Source: Acidobacteriaceae bacterium | Lineage (GTDB): Bacteria > Acidobacteriota > Terriglobia > Terriglobales > Acidobacteriaceae | Direction: 5' to 3' | Assembly: GCA_027311125.1 (NCBI GenBank) | Contig: DAICZO010000186.1 | Coordinates: 1 to 7,326 of the forward strand | DNA: 7,326 nt | Part shown: one piece after another, positions 5,364-7,326 of the stretch | Layout of the letters: each line of letters starts with the position of its first letter | How positions within the stretch are numbered: the first letter of the stretch is position 1 | The notes under the pieces: generated by a model | Told to the model about the DNA's origin: nothing | Seen by the model: the letters and a program-made list of their open reading frames with translations, nothing else | Database searches by the model: none | Made by a program: the position numbers and the translations under genes

Positions 5364-7326
5364 GTGCTGGAACTCTCGACTCCAATTAAATACGTAAAGC
5401 GCGTGGGCGACCGTGTGGCCGAGGGTATGGCCCGGCGCGGCGTGGAGACCGTGGAAGACCTGCTGTATCACCTGCCGTTTCGGTACGAAGACCGACTGAA
5501 TCCGCTGCCGATGGGCGAACTGAAGGCGGGTGGGATGGCTACGGTGATTGGCGAAGTGCGCGGCAGTGTGCTGCTGCGGACGCGCAGTATGCCGATCTTC
5601 GAGATGACGGTAGGGCAAGGACTGCACTCGATCAAGTGCATGTGGTTCAACGGGACTTACCTGCAGGACCGCTTCAAGCTGGGGCAGATGGTCTCGCTGT
5701 ACGGCAAGCTGGAGCCCTCGCGATCGAGTGCGGGCAAGCTGAAGATGATTCAGCCGCAGTTTGAGATTCTGCCGGCGCCGAACTCGCCTGAAGCCGAGTT
5801 TGTGATGCTGGAGATGGGGCGGATTGTGCCGGTGTACGAGTCGCTGGGCGGCACCACGCCGTGGGGCGCCAAGCTGACCTCGCGCTGGCTGAGGCGGGTG
5901 CTGTGGTCGATCTTTGAAGAGCTAGAAGAGTCGCAGGCCGCAGCGAAGCTGCCGGAGACACTGCCGCTGGCGCTGCGTGAACGGCTGGTATTGCCGGCTC
6001 GGTTGGAGGCGCTGCGGGCGATCCATTTTCCACCCGCAGGGACGCCGATGACGGAGCTGATGTCGGCGGCCACACCGGGGCATCGGCGGTTGATCTTCGA
6101 AGAGCTGTTCTACCTGGAGCTGGGGCTGGAGCTGAAGCGGCGCAGGATGCGTGAGCGCGAAGGCACGGCCTTCCAGACGAATGTAAAGGTGCGCGAGGCC
6201 ATCAAGCAGGTGCTGCCCTTCCATCCGACGGCCGCGCAGAAGCGGGTGCTAGGTGAGATTGCGGGAGACATGCGGCGGGCTCAGCCGATGCGGCGGCTAC
6301 TACAGGGGGATGTAGGCTCTGGCAAGACGATTGTGGCGATGCAGGCGGCGCTGGTGGCGATCGAGAACGGCTACCAGGCGGCGCTGATGGCTCCGACGGA
6401 GATTCTGGCGACGCAGCACTACCTCTCCGCACGCAAGCTGCTGGGCGGAGCGATCTCGCCTACGACGGGCAGGCCCTATCGGGTGACGCTGCTGACAGGG
6501 TCGCTGGACGAGGCGACCAAACGCGAGGCACGCGGCAGAATCTTTCGCGGCGAGACGGACCTGGCAGTCGGCACCCATGCGCTGATTGAAGACAAGGTGG
6601 ACTTTGAGAACCTGGGGCTGGTGATCGTCGATGAGCAACACCGATTTGGTGTCCAGCAGCGCTTTCGGTTGATGAAGAAAGATACTGCGCTCGATCCGGA
6701 TGTGCTGGTGATGACGGCGACGCCGATTCCGCTGACGCTGGCGTTGACGCTGTATGGCGATCTGGATGCCAGCGTGATCGACGAGCTGCCGCCGGGTCGG
6801 ACGCCGATTGTGACTCGACGCACCAGCGAGGAGCGCGCTGCGGACGTGTGGGAGTTTGTGCGCAAACAGGTTACACAAGGGCGGCAGGCCTACATTGTGT
6901 ATCCCGTGATTGAAGGAGCCAAGGACGATCAGCCGGAGTTGGACTTTGCCCATGATGAGCCTGCAGATGATGCGAGCGCGATGGCGGGAAAGAAGCCAGC
7001 AGCGAGCGCGAGCAAAAAGAGCAAGAAGTCCGCGCCGAAGACAGAGAAGCTGTTTGCGCCGAAGAAGCCGCTGCGCGCGGCAGCAGATATGTATGACGAG
7101 TTGCGGACTGGTGCGCTGGCAGGGCTTCGGCTGGGGCTGCTGCATGGCCGGTTGAGCGCCGATGACAAAGAGGTGACGATGCGCCGGTTCCAGCGCGGCG
7201 ACATTGATGTGCTGATTGCGACGACAGTGATTGAAGTGGGCGTGGACGTACCGAATGCATCCGTGATCGTGATTGAACATGCGGAGCGCTTCGGGCTGGC
7301 GCAGATGCATCAGCTGCGGGGACGGG
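5364..7326 (+). CDS. recG: ATP-dependent DNA helicase RecG (C-terminal end missing)
   Basis: RecG is the branch-migration helicase that regresses stalled replication forks and processes D-loops and Holliday junctions. 654 codons are present; the frame runs off the right edge. Residues about 1-120 hold the N-terminal helix part and the OB-fold wedge domain (DLLYHLPFRYEDR, 32-44). The helicase core shows HPTAAQKRVL (about 290-300), Walker A GDVGSGKT (315-322), APTEILATQH, VGTHALI, the DEQH box (423-426) with HRFGVQQR, TATPIP (451-456), DELPPGRTP, YIVYPVIEG (510-518) and TTVIEVGVDVPNAS. The last residues, QLRGR, begin motif VI. Two oddities are seen: residue 457 is Leu instead of the nearly invariant Arg after TATPIP, and about 50 residues rich in Lys, Ala and Asp (522-571) are inserted in the second helicase lobe. 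GTG at 5364 is the first start after the in-frame TAG at 5352 and gives a normal RecG N-terminus. ATG at 5427 is possible but would remove it. No clear Shine-Dalgarno is seen. Confidence 0.96.
   Translation, partial: MLELSTPIKYVKRVGDRVAEGMARRGVETVEDLLYHLPFRYEDRLNPLPMGELKAGGMATVIGEVRGSVLLRTRSMPIFEMTVGQGLHSIKCMWFNGTYLQDRFKLGQMVSLYGKLEPSRSSAGKLKMIQPQFEILPAPNSPEAEFVMLEMGRIVPVYESLGGTTPWGAKLTSRWLRRVLWSIFEELEESQAAAKLPETLPLALRERLVLPARLEALRAIHFPPAGTPMTELMSAATPGHRRLIFEELFYLELGLELKRRRMREREGTAFQTNVKVREAIKQVLPFHPTAAQKRVLGEIAGDMRRAQPMRRLLQGDVGSGKTIVAMQAALVAIENGYQAALMAPTEILATQHYLSARKLLGGAISPTTGRPYRVTLLTGSLDEATKREARGRIFRGETDLAVGTHALIEDKVDFENLGLVIVDEQHRFGVQQRFRLMKKDTALDPDVLVMTATPIPLTLALTLYGDLDASVIDELPPGRTPIVTRRTSEERAADVWEFVRKQVTQGRQAYIVYPVIEGAKDDQPELDFAHDEPADDASAMAGKKPAASASKKSKKSAPKTEKLFAPKKPLRAAADMYDELRTGALAGLRLGLLHGRLSADDKEVTMRRFQRGDIDVLIATTVIEVGVDVPNASVIVIEHAERFGLAQMHQLRGR

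Noticed and set aside
6300..7310. Leftward open frame of 336 codons opposite recG
   Set aside because: It is antisense to clear helicase motifs and its product is an Arg/His/Gln-rich, low-complexity chain typical of a shadow frame.

Overview
The window is a chromosomal, housekeeping-type segment from a moderately GC-rich bacterium. The sequence style of PolA (an N-terminal LLDTMAFIFRAYHAM stretch), RecG and the ABC-2 permease reminds me of Acidobacteriota of the Terriglobus/Granulicella/Edaphobacter kind. That assignment is recalled similarity, not a search result. I see no rRNA, tRNA, CRISPR array, insertion sequence, prophage gene or attachment site.

Layout. Five genes read leftwards (minus strand), from right to left. 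They are an ABC transporter ATPase (5223-4279), its ABC-2 type permease (4286-3048, overlapping the ATPase gene by 8 bases), a DUF374-type lysophospholipid acyltransferase (3006-2377, GTG start), queA (2276-1161) and the 5' part of polA (1113-1, running off the left edge). One gene reads rightwards: recG, from a GTG at 5364, running off the right edge just inside helicase motif VI. The 140-base gap between the ATPase gene and recG is a divergent control region. All other gaps are 100 bases or less, so no gene-free stretch exceeds 300 bases.

How the genes work together. The ATPase and permease form one exporter of the NatA/NatB-like class, and their overlap and embedded ribosome binding site indicate translational coupling. 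The acyltransferase probably modifies membrane lipids. QueA makes epoxyqueuosine in tRNA. PolA and RecG are DNA repair and replication proteins. Apart from the transporter pair, the neighbours share no obvious pathway; this looks like co-directional core genes, perhaps one transcript.

I did not find an undescribed system. The points worth a second look are modest. PolA has an insert in its 5' nuclease domain, and its proofreading Exo I acids seem to be absent. RecG has a Lys/Ala-rich insert of roughly 50 residues in its second helicase lobe, and a Leu where the family almost always has Arg after TATPIP. The polA segment is also locally much richer in A and T than the rest.
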